Shown here piece after piece: positions 1 through 5,918 of a stretch of 7,692 bases of DNA; position 1 is the first letter of the stretch, and the number at the start of each line of letters is the position of its first letter. Origin of the DNA: DATGYC01 sp035298385 (lineage in GTDB: Bacteria; Bacillota; Sulfobacillia; Symbiobacteriales; Symbiobacteriaceae); the NCBI GenBank assembly GCA_035298385.1, contig DATGYC010000139.1, positions 1-7,692 of the forward strand. Direction: 5' to 3'. The position numbers were made by a program, and so were the translations under genes. Under the pieces are notes generated by a model, which did no database searches, had not been told where the DNA came from, and was given only the letters and a program-made list of their open reading frames with translations.

Positions 1-1062
1 TTCCCCTCGGCCGCCCCCGTCGAGGCGTTGTCGGTCACCAAGACCCGACTCTCGGACGGGATGATCGAGCTGACGGTCCAGAACACCGGCCCCGCTGAAG
101 CGACCATCGCCCTCGTCGCCGTCGATGACGCCTACTGGGAGACCAAATTCAGCCCCTCAGCCACGATTGCGCGCCTCGGCAGCGCCAAGCTGACCCTCGC
201 CTATCCCTGGGTGGCGGGTGAGGCCTACGCGGTTCGCCTGATCACCAGCAACGGAATCCTCTTCGATCACGTCATTCCCGTGGCGCAGGCCTCGCCAGCG
301 CTGGGCGCCCGCGGCATCCTGATCTTCGCCCTGATCGGCCTCTACGTCGGCATCGTCCCGATCGGGGTCGGCCTCCTCTGGTTCCCGGCCCTGCGGCAGA
401 CCGGGCAGGGGGTCCTCTCGTTCATCCTGGCACTGACGGTCGGGCTCCTCGCCTTCCTCCTCGCCGATACCGTCATCGAGGGCTGGGAACTGGCCGGTGA
501 GGTCCCCGGGGTCTTCCGCGGTCCCCTCCTCCTGATCTTCGGCCTCCTGCTAGCGCTGCTGGTCCTGATCGGCGTCGGGGGCACCGAGCGGGTTGGCGGC
601 ACCGATGCGCCGGCGGGAAGGCTGCGCCTCTCCTACCTAATCGCGGGCGGTATCGGCCTGCACAACCTGGGTGAGGGGCTCGCCATCGGGACCGCCTTCG
701 CCCTCGGTGAGACGGCGCTGGGGACCTTCCTGGTGATCGGCTTTACCCTGCATAACGTGACCGAGGGGATCGGAATCGGGGCGCCCCTCCTGCGGGACCG
801 GCCCTCCTTCTGGACCTTCGTCAAGCTGGCAGCAGTCTCGGGCGCCCCCGCCATCCTGGGTACCTGGCTGGGCGCCTACGTCTCCTCGCCCGTCCTGGGC
901 GCCCTCTTCTTCGGCGTCGGCGCCGGTGCGATCGCCCAAGTGATCTGGGAGGTAGGGCGCCTCCTCTGGAAGCAGGCGGGGAAGAGCCTGAACTGGCTAA
1001 GCCTGGGCGGCTTCACGGCCGGGGTAGCGGTGATGTATCTAACGGCGTTGCTGGTGCCATAG
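1..1062 (+). CDS. ZIP-family divalent metal transporter with N-terminal extracytoplasmic domain (5' end missing)
   Basis: Likely moves divalent metal ions (Zn2+, Fe2+ or Mn2+) across the cytoplasmic membrane; ZIP proteins usually import. The frame is open to base 1, so the true start probably lies upstream; a TTG at 28 is the first possible start inside the window, and residues below count from it. Residues 1-90 look like a soluble beta-rich domain with VDDAYW (32-37) and YPWV (59-62). From memory, similar domains precede the membrane part in ZIP homologues of archaea and some bacteria. About eight membrane segments follow (roughly 97-120, 130-150, 165-183, 202-225, 229-252, 264-284, 288-312, 324-343). 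The ZIP metal-site signatures are visible as HNLGEG (212-217) and HNVTEG (242-247), with Gly or Thr where many ZIPs have Pro. Glu308 in the seventh segment may be a further ligand. It converges on cadA and has no obvious terminator of its own. The family is fairly sure; the substrate is not. Confidence 0.86.
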   Translation, partial: FPSAAPVEALSVTKTRLSDGMIELTVQNTGPAEATIALVAVDDAYWETKFSPSATIARLGSAKLTLAYPWVAGEAYAVRLITSNGILFDHVIPVAQASPALGARGILIFALIGLYVGIVPIGVGLLWFPALRQTGQGVLSFILALTVGLLAFLLADTVIEGWELAGEVPGVFRGPLLLIFGLLLALLVLIGVGGTERVGGTDAPAGRLRLSYLIAGGIGLHNLGEGLAIGTAFALGETALGTFLVIGFTLHNVTEGIGIGAPLLRDRPSFWTFVKLAAVSGAPAILGTWLGAYVSSPVLGALFFGVGAGAIAQVIWEVGRLLWKQAGKSLNWLSLGGFTAGVAVMYLTALLVP

Positions 1063-1077
1063 GAGACAAGGGGCATA

Positions 1078-1234
1078 TTTTACACAGATTACACAGATTA
1101 CACAGATTTTAAGAATTACACAGCAGATTGTCAGGTAGTACGGTTCGCACCTCCATGATCGAGTGCAGAGGCCCGCAACGTCTAACCAGACCATCCGTGT
1201 AATCAGTGAAATCAGTGAAATCTGTGTAAAAAAA
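1078..1234. repeat. Foldback element 1: inverted arrays of 9-bp units around a unique centre
   Basis: The left arm is a short T-run followed by three exact tandem copies of ACACAGATT (1082-1090, 1091-1099, 1100-1108). The right arm carries related units in inverse orientation: CATCCGTGT (1192-1200), AATCAGTGA twice (1201-1218) and AATCTGTGT (1219-1227), then seven A (1228-1234). Read on the minus strand the right arm starts with a T-run and ACACAGATT, so the arms form an imperfect inverted repeat. The centre of about 80 bp holds one more degenerate unit near 1117 and no convincing ORF. It sits between the convergent zip and cadA genes. It resembles a small non-autonomous or MITE-like element, but no transposase or clear target duplication is visible. 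Confidence 0.8.
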
Positions 1235-1248
1235 CGACTCTACCCCAC

Positions 1249-1281
1249 AAAAAACGACCTGGGCCAAACACCCAGGTCGTT
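1249..1281 (-). terminator. Rho-independent terminator of the cadC-cadA operon
   Basis: A perfect 11-bp stem (1253-1263 paired with 1271-1281) encloses a 7-nt loop. On the minus strand it is followed by a T-run (complement of the A-run 1249-1254). It lies 8 bp beyond the cadA stop codon, so it ends the minus-strand operon. The stem is symmetric, but no T-run follows it on the plus strand, so it should terminate zip transcripts poorly. Confidence 0.9.
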
Positions 1282-1289
1282 CTCCTATT

Positions 1290-3488
1290 CTACGGCCTCA
1301 CCCGCAACAACCGCATCGAGTTCAGCGTTACGATCACCGTCGCCCCCGTATCGGCCAGGATGGCGATCCAGAGCGAGAGCCAGCCCGGGAAGACCAGACC
1401 GATCGCGATCACCTTGATCAGGATCGAGAAGGCGATGTTCGCCCGGATCACGGCCAGCGCCGCCCGGGAGAGCCGGACCGTGAAGGGCAGCTTGGCCAGA
1501 TCATCCGCCATCAGCACGATCTGGGCCGTCTCGAGGGCCGCACCGGAGCCGGCCCCGCCCATCGCTACCCCGAGGGAGGCTGTCGCCAGGGCGGGCGCGT
1601 CGTTGATCCCGTCGCCCACCATGGCGACCGTGCCGTGCTCGGCCAGGAGGGCCTCGACGGCTGCTGCCTTCTGGTCGGGCAGAAGCTCCGCCCGGTACTG
1701 ATCGACGCCGACTGCCGCCGCTACCGCCTTGGCGGTCCGCTCGTTGTCACCGGTCAGCATCACCGTCGTCCCGATCCCGGCCTCCTTGAGAGCGGCCAGC
1801 GTCGCCTGGCTGGTGGGGCGGATCTGGTCCGCCACCGCCAGGAGGGCCCGCAGTTCTGTGCTACTCCCACAGAGGATCACCGTCTTGCCCTCGCCCTGCA
1901 GGCGCTCGATCAACGCCTGATGCGGCGCCAGGTCGAGCCCGAGTCCGCTGAAGAGGCGCTGGTTGCCCACGTAGAGGGGTTCGCCCTCGACGGAGGCGGT
2001 AGCGCCTTCGCCTACGAGGGCCCGCATCCCCTCTGCCACCGGGATGGCGAGGCCGCGCTCCCTGGCAGCGGTCACGATCGCCTTCGCCAGCGGATGTTCG
2101 GAACTCGCCTCGATGGCGGCAGCCTGGCGCAGCACGGCAGCCTCAGCCGCACGGGCGCCCGCATCGGCATCGGCGGACCCGGTATCCACAGACCCCGTCT
2201 CCCCCAGGAGAACCAGGTCCGTTAGCACCGGCGCGCCTACCGTCAGCGTGCCGGTCTTATCGAAGGCGATCGCCTTTAGGCGCCCGGCCGCCTCCAGGTA
2301 GACCCCACCCTTGATCAGGACACCATGCTTGGCCGCATTCGAGATCGCCGCCACGATCGAGACCGGTGTCGAGACCACCAGCGCGCACGGGCAGGCCACC
2401 ACCAGCAGGGAGAGCCCCCGATAGATCCAGGGCGCCCACGCCGCCCCCATCAAGAGCGGCGGCAGCAGGATCACCAGCAGGGCCAGGCCCATCACGATCG
2501 GCGTGTAGACCGCTGCGAAGCGGTCGACGAAGGCCTGCGTCGGTGCCTTCTTCGTCTGCGCCGCCTGGACCAGTTCGATCACCTTGGCGATCGTCGACTC
2601 GCCAGCCGGCTTCGTCACCTTGACGGCCAGGGCGCCCGTCGTGTTGAGCGTCCCGGCGAAGACCTCATCCCCCGGCCCCTTCTCGACCGGGACGGACTCA
2701 CCGGTCACCGCCGCCTGATTGACGGCGGAGAGGCCACTGAGCACGAGGCCATCGAGGGCGATCTGTTCGCCGGGGCGGATCAGGACGAGTTCGCCCACGC
2801 CGACGGCCTCGACGGAGACCTCCACCGCCTCGCCATGCCGGCTCACCCGAGCCCGCTTCGGCGCCAGCTCGATCAACTGACGGAGCGACCGGTTCGCCCG
2901 CGCCTGCGTCCAGGCCTCCAGGAACTCCGAGACCGCATAGAGGAAGGCGACGACCGCGGCCTCCTCCCACTCGCCGATCAGGACGGCGCCGATGATCGCG
3001 ACCGTCATCAGGACCGCCATCGTCAGGCTAAAGGAGCGGATGGCGTAGAACGCCTTCTTGAAGTTGGTCCAGCCGCCGAGCAGGATCGCACCGGTAAGCG
3101 CCGCCAGATGCAGGGGCTCCAACGGCCCAGCGGGAGCGGGCAGATCGCTCGAGCCCCCCGCCCAGACCAGCCCGTAGCCGACCAGGAGCAGGAGTCCGGC
3201 GCCCCCCATTCGGTAGAGCTCAGCCCGGCGGCGCTCTGCCGTTACGTCCCGCTCGACGGATGCATCAGCCTCCATCGGTGCCAGGATCACGTAGTTCTCC
3301 TTCTGCCCCTCTCGTCGAATCGCCGCCAGGTCAAGGGCGCCCTCCACCCGCAGCTCACCCGTGGCCGTATTCAAGAGCGCACTGGTCACGCCGGGGAGGG
3401 CGGCGACGCTTCGTTCGAACTTCGCGGCGCAGTCCAGGCAAGTAATCCCCTTGACGGAGAGGACGGCGATACTTGCTGCATCCGCCAT
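1290..3488 (-). CDS. cadA: Zn2+/Cd2+/Pb2+-exporting P1B-type ATPase
   Basis: An inner-membrane pump that uses ATP to export Zn2+, Cd2+ or Pb2+ from the cytoplasm. The 732-aa protein has the full P1B order: an N-terminal HMA metal-binding domain with CLDC (Cys17, Cys20); paired N-terminal membrane helices from about residue 92; the actuator motif TGES (262-265); the membrane metal site CPC (366-368); the phosphorylated Asp410 in DKTGTLT; the nucleotide-domain His465-Pro466; GDGIND (625-630); and the last helices with Lys692 and Asp713. Lys692 and Asp713 match the pair typical of the ZntA/CadA branch and argue against a copper pump. The sequence around CPC also matches that branch. ATG at 3488 lies 2 nt after the cadC stop, with AAGGGG (3497-3502) 8 nt upstream inside the end of cadC, so translation is probably coupled. 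The loop between Asp410 and His465 carries an extra Asp/Gly/Ala-rich stretch of about 15 residues compared with CadA/ZntA sequences I recall. zntA would be an equally valid name. Confidence 0.96.
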   Translation of the reverse strand: MADAASIAVLSVKGITCLDCAAKFERSVAALPGVTSALLNTATGELRVEGALDLAAIRREGQKENYVILAPMEADASVERDVTAERRRAELYRMGGAGLLLLVGYGLVWAGGSSDLPAPAGPLEPLHLAALTGAILLGGWTNFKKAFYAIRSFSLTMAVLMTVAIIGAVLIGEWEEAAVVAFLYAVSEFLEAWTQARANRSLRQLIELAPKRARVSRHGEAVEVSVEAVGVGELVLIRPGEQIALDGLVLSGLSAVNQAAVTGESVPVEKGPGDEVFAGTLNTTGALAVKVTKPAGESTIAKVIELVQAAQTKKAPTQAFVDRFAAVYTPIVMGLALLVILLPPLLMGAAWAPWIYRGLSLLVVACPCALVVSTPVSIVAAISNAAKHGVLIKGGVYLEAAGRLKAIAFDKTGTLTVGAPVLTDLVLLGETGSVDTGSADADAGARAAEAAVLRQAAAIEASSEHPLAKAIVTAARERGLAIPVAEGMRALVGEGATASVEGEPLYVGNQRLFSGLGLDLAPHQALIERLQGEGKTVILCGSSTELRALLAVADQIRPTSQATLAALKEAGIGTTVMLTGDNERTAKAVAAAVGVDQYRAELLPDQKAAAVEALLAEHGTVAMVGDGINDAPALATASLGVAMGGAGSGAALETAQIVLMADDLAKLPFTVRLSRAALAVIRANIAFSILIKVIAIGLVFPGWLSLWIAILADTGATVIVTLNSMRLLRVRP

Positions 3489-3490
3489 GT

Positions 3491-3844
3491 TTACCGCCCC
3501 TTCCCTTCCCGGAAATGGTCCAGTGCAAGCTGGATTAGCCCGACCACGTGGGCATCCTCGAGCGAGTAGAAGACCTGCTTGCCCGCCTTGCGGAACTTGG
3601 CTAGGCCCATGTTGCGCAGGAGGCGCAGGTGATGCGACGCCGTCGCCTCCGAGACGCCCATCAGGGCTGCGACGTCACAGACGCAGAGCTCCTCGAGCGA
3701 GAGCGCCAGGGCGATCTGGGCACGGGTCTCATCGGCCAGGGCCTTAAAGAGTAGGCTGATGCCACTAGTCTCTGCCAACTGAGGCTTGAGCCGGGCGACC
3801 TTCTCTGCTTCGATGCAGACGACTTCACACCGCTCCTCGGCCAT
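3491..3844 (-). CDS. cadC: CadC-type ArsR/SmtB metal-sensing repressor
   Basis: A cytoplasmic dimeric winged-helix repressor that releases its operator when Cd2+, Pb2+ or Zn2+ binds, so that cadA is induced. The 117-aa length matches CadC. The N-terminal pair Cys6 and Cys10 together with Cys54 and Cys56 in ELCVCD reproduce the four-thiolate alpha3N site of staphylococcal CadC. Asp97, His99, His110 and Glu113 reproduce the interfacial alpha5 Zn site, with spacing D-x-H-(10)-H-x-x-E. The helix-turn-helix is about residues 57-78, with SHHLR at 70-74, and a beta-wing lies about 82-94. ATG at 3844 is preceded by GAGGTGG (3849-3855), leaving 4 nt. It is the first gene of the cadC-cadA operon and probably represses its own promoter directly upstream. 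Having both metal sites supports CadC over CmtR or the plain ArsR types. Confidence 0.95.
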   Translation of the reverse strand: MAEERCEVVCIEAEKVARLKPQLAETSGISLLFKALADETRAQIALALSLEELCVCDVAALMGVSEATASHHLRLLRNMGLAKFRKAGKQVFYSLEDAHVVGLIQLALDHFREGKGR

Positions 3845-3883
3845 TCTGCCACCTCATTACGATTAGATATCCGTTTGATTGTT

Positions 3884-3912
3884 AGTTTATGCCGCTGTAC
3901 GAAAGGCGTCAA
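3884..3912 (-). promoter_or_regulatory. cadC-cadA promoter
   Basis: On the minus strand, TTGACG (3907-3912) and TAAACT (3884-3889) are separated by exactly 17 nt. This is a sigma70/sigmaA-type promoter with 5/6 and 4/6 consensus matches, about 40 bp upstream of the cadC start. The A/T-rich stretch 3860-3883, between the -10 and the ribosome binding site, is the likely place for the CadC operator, but I see no clean dyad in it. A second GTTGACG lies 14 bp further upstream (minus strand, 3921-3927). Confidence 0.65.
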
Positions 3913-3936
3913 CCATTTTCCGTCAACTTTCGGCGC

Positions 3937-3968
3937 AAGAAAAGCGGCGCCCCCATCTGGGAGCGCCG
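3937..3968 (-). terminator. Rho-independent terminator of the 138-aa protein gene
   Basis: A 10-bp stem with one G-T pair (3959-3968 with 3945-3954) has a 4-nt loop at 3955-3958. On the minus strand it is followed by a T-rich tail (complement of 3937-3943). It lies 15 bp past the stop codon at 3983 and separates this gene from the cadC promoter. Confidence 0.85.
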
Positions 3969-3982
3969 TCGCCGAGTTGACT

Positions 3983-4399
3983 CTACTTCGGTACCTTCCG
4001 ATTCGCCTGCGCTGCAGCCTGGATCCACTTGGTCAGCCGCTCCCCGAACCGCTTCGGCGTCACCGCCGCGACCGTCATGGCCCGGCGCTGGACGGAACCG
4101 GCGCCCTCCTGCAGGAGCTCCGTCAGTTCGCCATCCTTGCCATGTAGCTCGTAGCGCAGGAGCGGCTTCTTGATGGTCAGCCGCAGGTAGGGATACTGGG
4201 CGTCAAAGCGGGCAATCTCCCAAGTGAGGTCGACACCGAAGGCGTCGCCAAAGGCGGCCGCATCGGTCAGGACGGTCTCGTACTCCTTCAGGGCCTTACG
4301 AAGCGCCTGCAGGCGCTCCTTCTTGGCCTGCGTAACCTTCGCATCCTCGGCCGAGAGCTTGTCGCCCAGCGAGGAGAGTTGGGACTTCCAATCGTTCAT
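3983..4399 (-). CDS. Unrecognised 138-aa protein, probably cytoplasmic
   Basis: I do not recognise a family. With the ATG at 4399 the protein has 138 residues. Residues about 5-45 are rich in Lys, Glu, Ala and Leu with heptad-like spacing and probably form a long helix or coiled coil. The middle (about 50-85) holds aromatic and hydrophobic residues typical of a small folded domain, including DLTWEI and YPYLRL. The C-terminus is basic and has a tryptophan in LTKWIQ. No signal peptide, membrane segment or metal-binding cluster is visible. ATG 4399 is chosen because GGAGGA lies 7 nt upstream; the longer TTG start at 4414 would put this ribosome binding site inside the coding sequence. The gene has its own terminator and stands between the cadC promoter and the divergent yitT, so it appears monocistronic. 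Codon use resembles that of its neighbours, and it is probably a real gene. Confidence 0.8.
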   Translation of the reverse strand: MNDWKSQLSSLGDKLSAEDAKVTQAKKERLQALRKALKEYETVLTDAAAFGDAFGVDLTWEIARFDAQYPYLRLTIKKPLLRYELHGKDGELTELLQEGAGSVQRRAMTVAAVTPKRFGERLTKWIQAAAQANRKVPK

Positions 4400-4406
4400 C
4401 GCAGAT

Positions 4407-4412
4407 TCCTCC
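4407..4412 (-). promoter_or_regulatory. Ribosome binding site that sets the start at 4399
   Basis: The minus strand reads GGAGGA at 4412-4407, 7 nt before the ATG at 4399. The upstream in-frame TTG (4414) overlaps this site, which makes it an unlikely start. Confidence 0.75.
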
Positions 4413-4414
4413 AA

Positions 4415-4436
4415 ACCCGGGACGTACTTTCCGGGT
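4415..4436 (-). other. Small inverted repeat in the leader of the 138-aa gene
   Basis: ACCCGG (4415-4420) and CCGGGT (4431-4436) form a 6-bp inverted repeat around a 10-nt spacer, ending 2 bp upstream of the ribosome binding site on the minus strand. It could be an mRNA leader hairpin or an operator. A repeat this short could arise by chance. I found no convincing promoter for this gene nearby. Confidence 0.3.
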
Positions 4437-4464
4437 AGATTTCGACAATCGGGTCCCTGCCTCC

Positions 4465-4493
4465 TTGTGGAGACCGCTCTCTCCCAGTATCAT
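4465..4493 (+). promoter_or_regulatory. Promoter of the yitT-family gene
   Basis: TTGTGG (4465-4470) and TATCAT (4488-4493) are separated by exactly 17 nt. The -10 matches the sigma70/sigmaA consensus at 5 of 6 positions; the -35 keeps only the TTG core. Transcription would start near 4500, giving a leader of roughly 30 nt before the ATG at 4533. Confidence 0.55.
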
Positions 4494-4532
4494 AGGCAAG
4501 GATAACCAAATTCTACACGTAGAGGGTTCAAC

Positions 4533-5411
4533 ATGCAGAAGAAGTTCTTGGAGTACGGACTCATCATGCTGGGTTCGCTCCTGATCGCTGCGACGGTCAA
4601 CCTGGTCATTATTCCCCTGGAGATGGCCTCGGGTGGCCTGGGTGGCCTGACCGTGATCCTCGAGTATCTGTGGAAGGTCCCCAACGGCCCACTCTACTTC
4701 GCAATCAACGTGCCTCTGATCGTCCTGCTCTGGCGCCTGTACGGCCTGCGCGGCCTCGCCAAGACGATCATCGGCATGTCGACCTACTCCGTGGGCATGG
4801 TGCTCCTGCGGCCCCTGCAGGCCTACGCCCCCACCCACGAACTCCTCCTCGCCTCACTCCTCGGTGGCTTCGGCCTGGGCCTCGGCATCGCCCTGGTCGT
4901 GATCGCCGGTGGCTCGATCGGCGGCAACTCCTCCCTGGCGAAGGTCCTCTACCACTACTTCCGCTGGGATCTCGCCAAGCAGATCCTGATCATCGATATC
5001 GCTGTGCTGGTCTGGGCCGCCCTGGTCTTCTCGGTCGAGAAGGCGCTCTATGCGGTCGTGATGTCGGTCGTCACGAACCGGGTGATGCAGGCGATTACCG
5101 AGGGTCTGAACACGGCCCGTACGGTCTTGATCATCGGCCAGAACCCAGATGTGCTCGGTCAAGCGATCACGTCCGAGTTGAAGCGGGGCTGCACCCGTCT
5201 TGCCGCCCACGGTGAGTGGACGAAGCAGGAGCGTCCGGTCCTTCTCGTCGTGATCAGCGAATCCGAGTTGCGGACGCTGGACCGGATCGTGCACGAGATC
5301 GAGCCCAACGCATTTATGATCGTCCAGGAGGCGCGTGAGGTGCGGGGCTACGGCTTCACCCTGGAGCACGAACTCCGGTCGGTCCCGTTCTGGATCAAGA
5401 ATATGCACTAG
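4533..5411 (+). CDS. YitT-family membrane protein with C-terminal DUF2179 domain
   Basis: An integral membrane protein of the YitT family (membrane domain plus DUF2179), for which I know no firmly established general function. The 292-aa length fits the family. About five hydrophobic segments are visible (roughly 7-27, 53-72, 75-94, 104-125, 150-168). The Gly-rich stretches GGLGGLT (34-40) and AGGSIGG (125-131) correspond to the family's conserved glycine motifs; the second is followed by NSSLAK where many members have TDIIAK-like residues. The soluble C-terminal DUF2179 domain covers about 217-275, with the family-like ending EIEPNAFMIVQEA and GYGF. ATG at 4533 is preceded by AGAGGG (4521-4526) with a 6-nt spacer. 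The gene has its own promoter and terminator and is divergent from the 138-aa gene, so the neighbourhood gives no hint of its substrate. Such proteins are especially common in Bacillota, which weakly informs the taxonomic guess. Confidence 0.91.
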   Translation: MQKKFLEYGLIMLGSLLIAATVNLVIIPLEMASGGLGGLTVILEYLWKVPNGPLYFAINVPLIVLLWRLYGLRGLAKTIIGMSTYSVGMVLLRPLQAYAPTHELLLASLLGGFGLGLGIALVVIAGGSIGGNSSLAKVLYHYFRWDLAKQILIIDIAVLVWAALVFSVEKALYAVVMSVVTNRVMQAITEGLNTARTVLIIGQNPDVLGQAITSELKRGCTRLAAHGEWTKQERPVLLVVISESELRTLDRIVHEIEPNAFMIVQEAREVRGYGFTLEHELRSVPFWIKNMH

Positions 5412-5419
5412 CAGGTGAT

Positions 5420-5460
5420 GAGACCCGCTTCCACGAAATGGAGGCGGGTCTCTCTCTTTT
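5420..5460 (+). terminator. Rho-independent terminator of the yitT-family gene
   Basis: A 13-bp stem with one G-T pair (5420-5432 with 5440-5452) has a 7-nt loop and is followed by the pyrimidine tail TCTCTTTT (5453-5460). It begins 8 bp after the stop codon. Confidence 0.92.
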
Positions 5461-5722
5461 CAGACAGGGAGGGGCTGGCGGCTGCAGCTGGGCTCCGGGT
5501 CATCGCCCTCGACAGGCGGGGATAGAATCAATCGGGCAAACCTAGTGGCAGCGAGCCTTACCTGCCGGTCTTGGTGCGCCTTCTGGTTTGGCGCCTTCGT
5601 GTCGGGTGGTTCGGTTCGCGGATGCCTCGCACTTGGTGCAGCATGAGAAGGTGGATGCGGAGTTGGTGGGGGATAGGAAGGTGTGCTGGGTTGGGGTGCC
5701 TGTGACTTGGGCGTGAGAGTTC
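5461..5722. other. Gene-free region, G/T-rich on the plus strand, function unknown
   Basis: I see no supported gene here. From about 5560 the plus strand is rich in G and T and poor in C. One plus frame after the TAG at 5543 stays open to about 5715 with gene-like G/C third positions, but it has no credible start with a ribosome binding site and no recognisable domain. It could be the decayed end of a gene, or the outer part of the foldback region that follows. Confidence 0.4.
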
Positions 5723-5918
5723 TTTTTTATGGGGATTATGGGGATTTTGGGGATGACTTGGTGTGGGGGGCTGGCGGGGGAACCTGCTTTCGGAGGGTAC
5801 TGCGGTGACGGCGTTCTTCGGATCTAGCGTGGGGCCCATACTGCAAGGTTGATTCCCGAGGCCAGTGTCAATAATCCAGGTAAAAATCCCCCTAATCCCC
5901 CTAATCCCCATAAAAAAA
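5723..5918. repeat. Foldback element 2: inverted arrays of 9-bp units around a unique centre
   Basis: The left arm is TTTTTT (5723-5728) followed by ATGGGGATT twice (5729-5746) and TTGGGGATG (5747-5755). The right arm has AATCCCCCT twice (5885-5902), AATCCCCAT (5903-5911) and seven A (5912-5918). A degenerate unit AATCCAGGT lies just inside (5873-5881). Read on the minus strand, the right arm again begins with a T-run and ATGGGGATT, so the arms form an imperfect inverted repeat about 196 bp long overall. The centre (about 5756-5872) encodes nothing recognisable. The design matches the element at 1078-1234, but the unit sequence differs. It lies directly upstream of the MFS gene and could supply its leader or promoter. 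Confidence 0.8.
5849..5875 (+). promoter_or_regulatory. Possible MFS gene promoter inside foldback element 2
   Basis: TTGATT (5849-5854) and AATAAT (5870-5875) match the sigma70/sigmaA boxes at 4/6 and 5/6, but the 15-nt spacer is short. If used, transcription would begin inside the element and the right arm would be transcribed as part of a leader of about 110 nt. The call is weak; no better candidate was seen between the element and the start codon. Confidence 0.25.

Noticed and set aside
1082..1227. CRISPR array
   Set aside because: Units are 9 bp with no spacers between them, and the arms are inverted; there are no cas genes.
1078..1234. Insertion sequence remnant
   Set aside because: No transposase fragment and no clear target-site duplication; the tandem nonamer arms are unlike ordinary IS termini.
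1163..1417. Plus-strand open frame overlapping element 1 and the end of cadA
   Set aside because: It runs through the repeat arm and the cadA terminator into antisense cadA; no domain.
2325..3569. Long plus-strand open frame of 414 codons opposite cadA and the end of cadC
   Set aside because: It is antisense to a complete P1B ATPase with every catalytic motif; the product is Arg/Asp/Gln-rich with no domain, a usual shadow in high-GC DNA.
4854..5408. Minus-strand open frame of 184 codons opposite the yitT-family gene
   Set aside because: It is antisense to a well-supported membrane protein and has no recognisable domain.
5543..5715. Short plus-strand gene or gene remnant after the yitT terminator
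   Set aside because: No plausible start with a ribosome binding site and no recognisable motif; kept only as an unexplained stretch.
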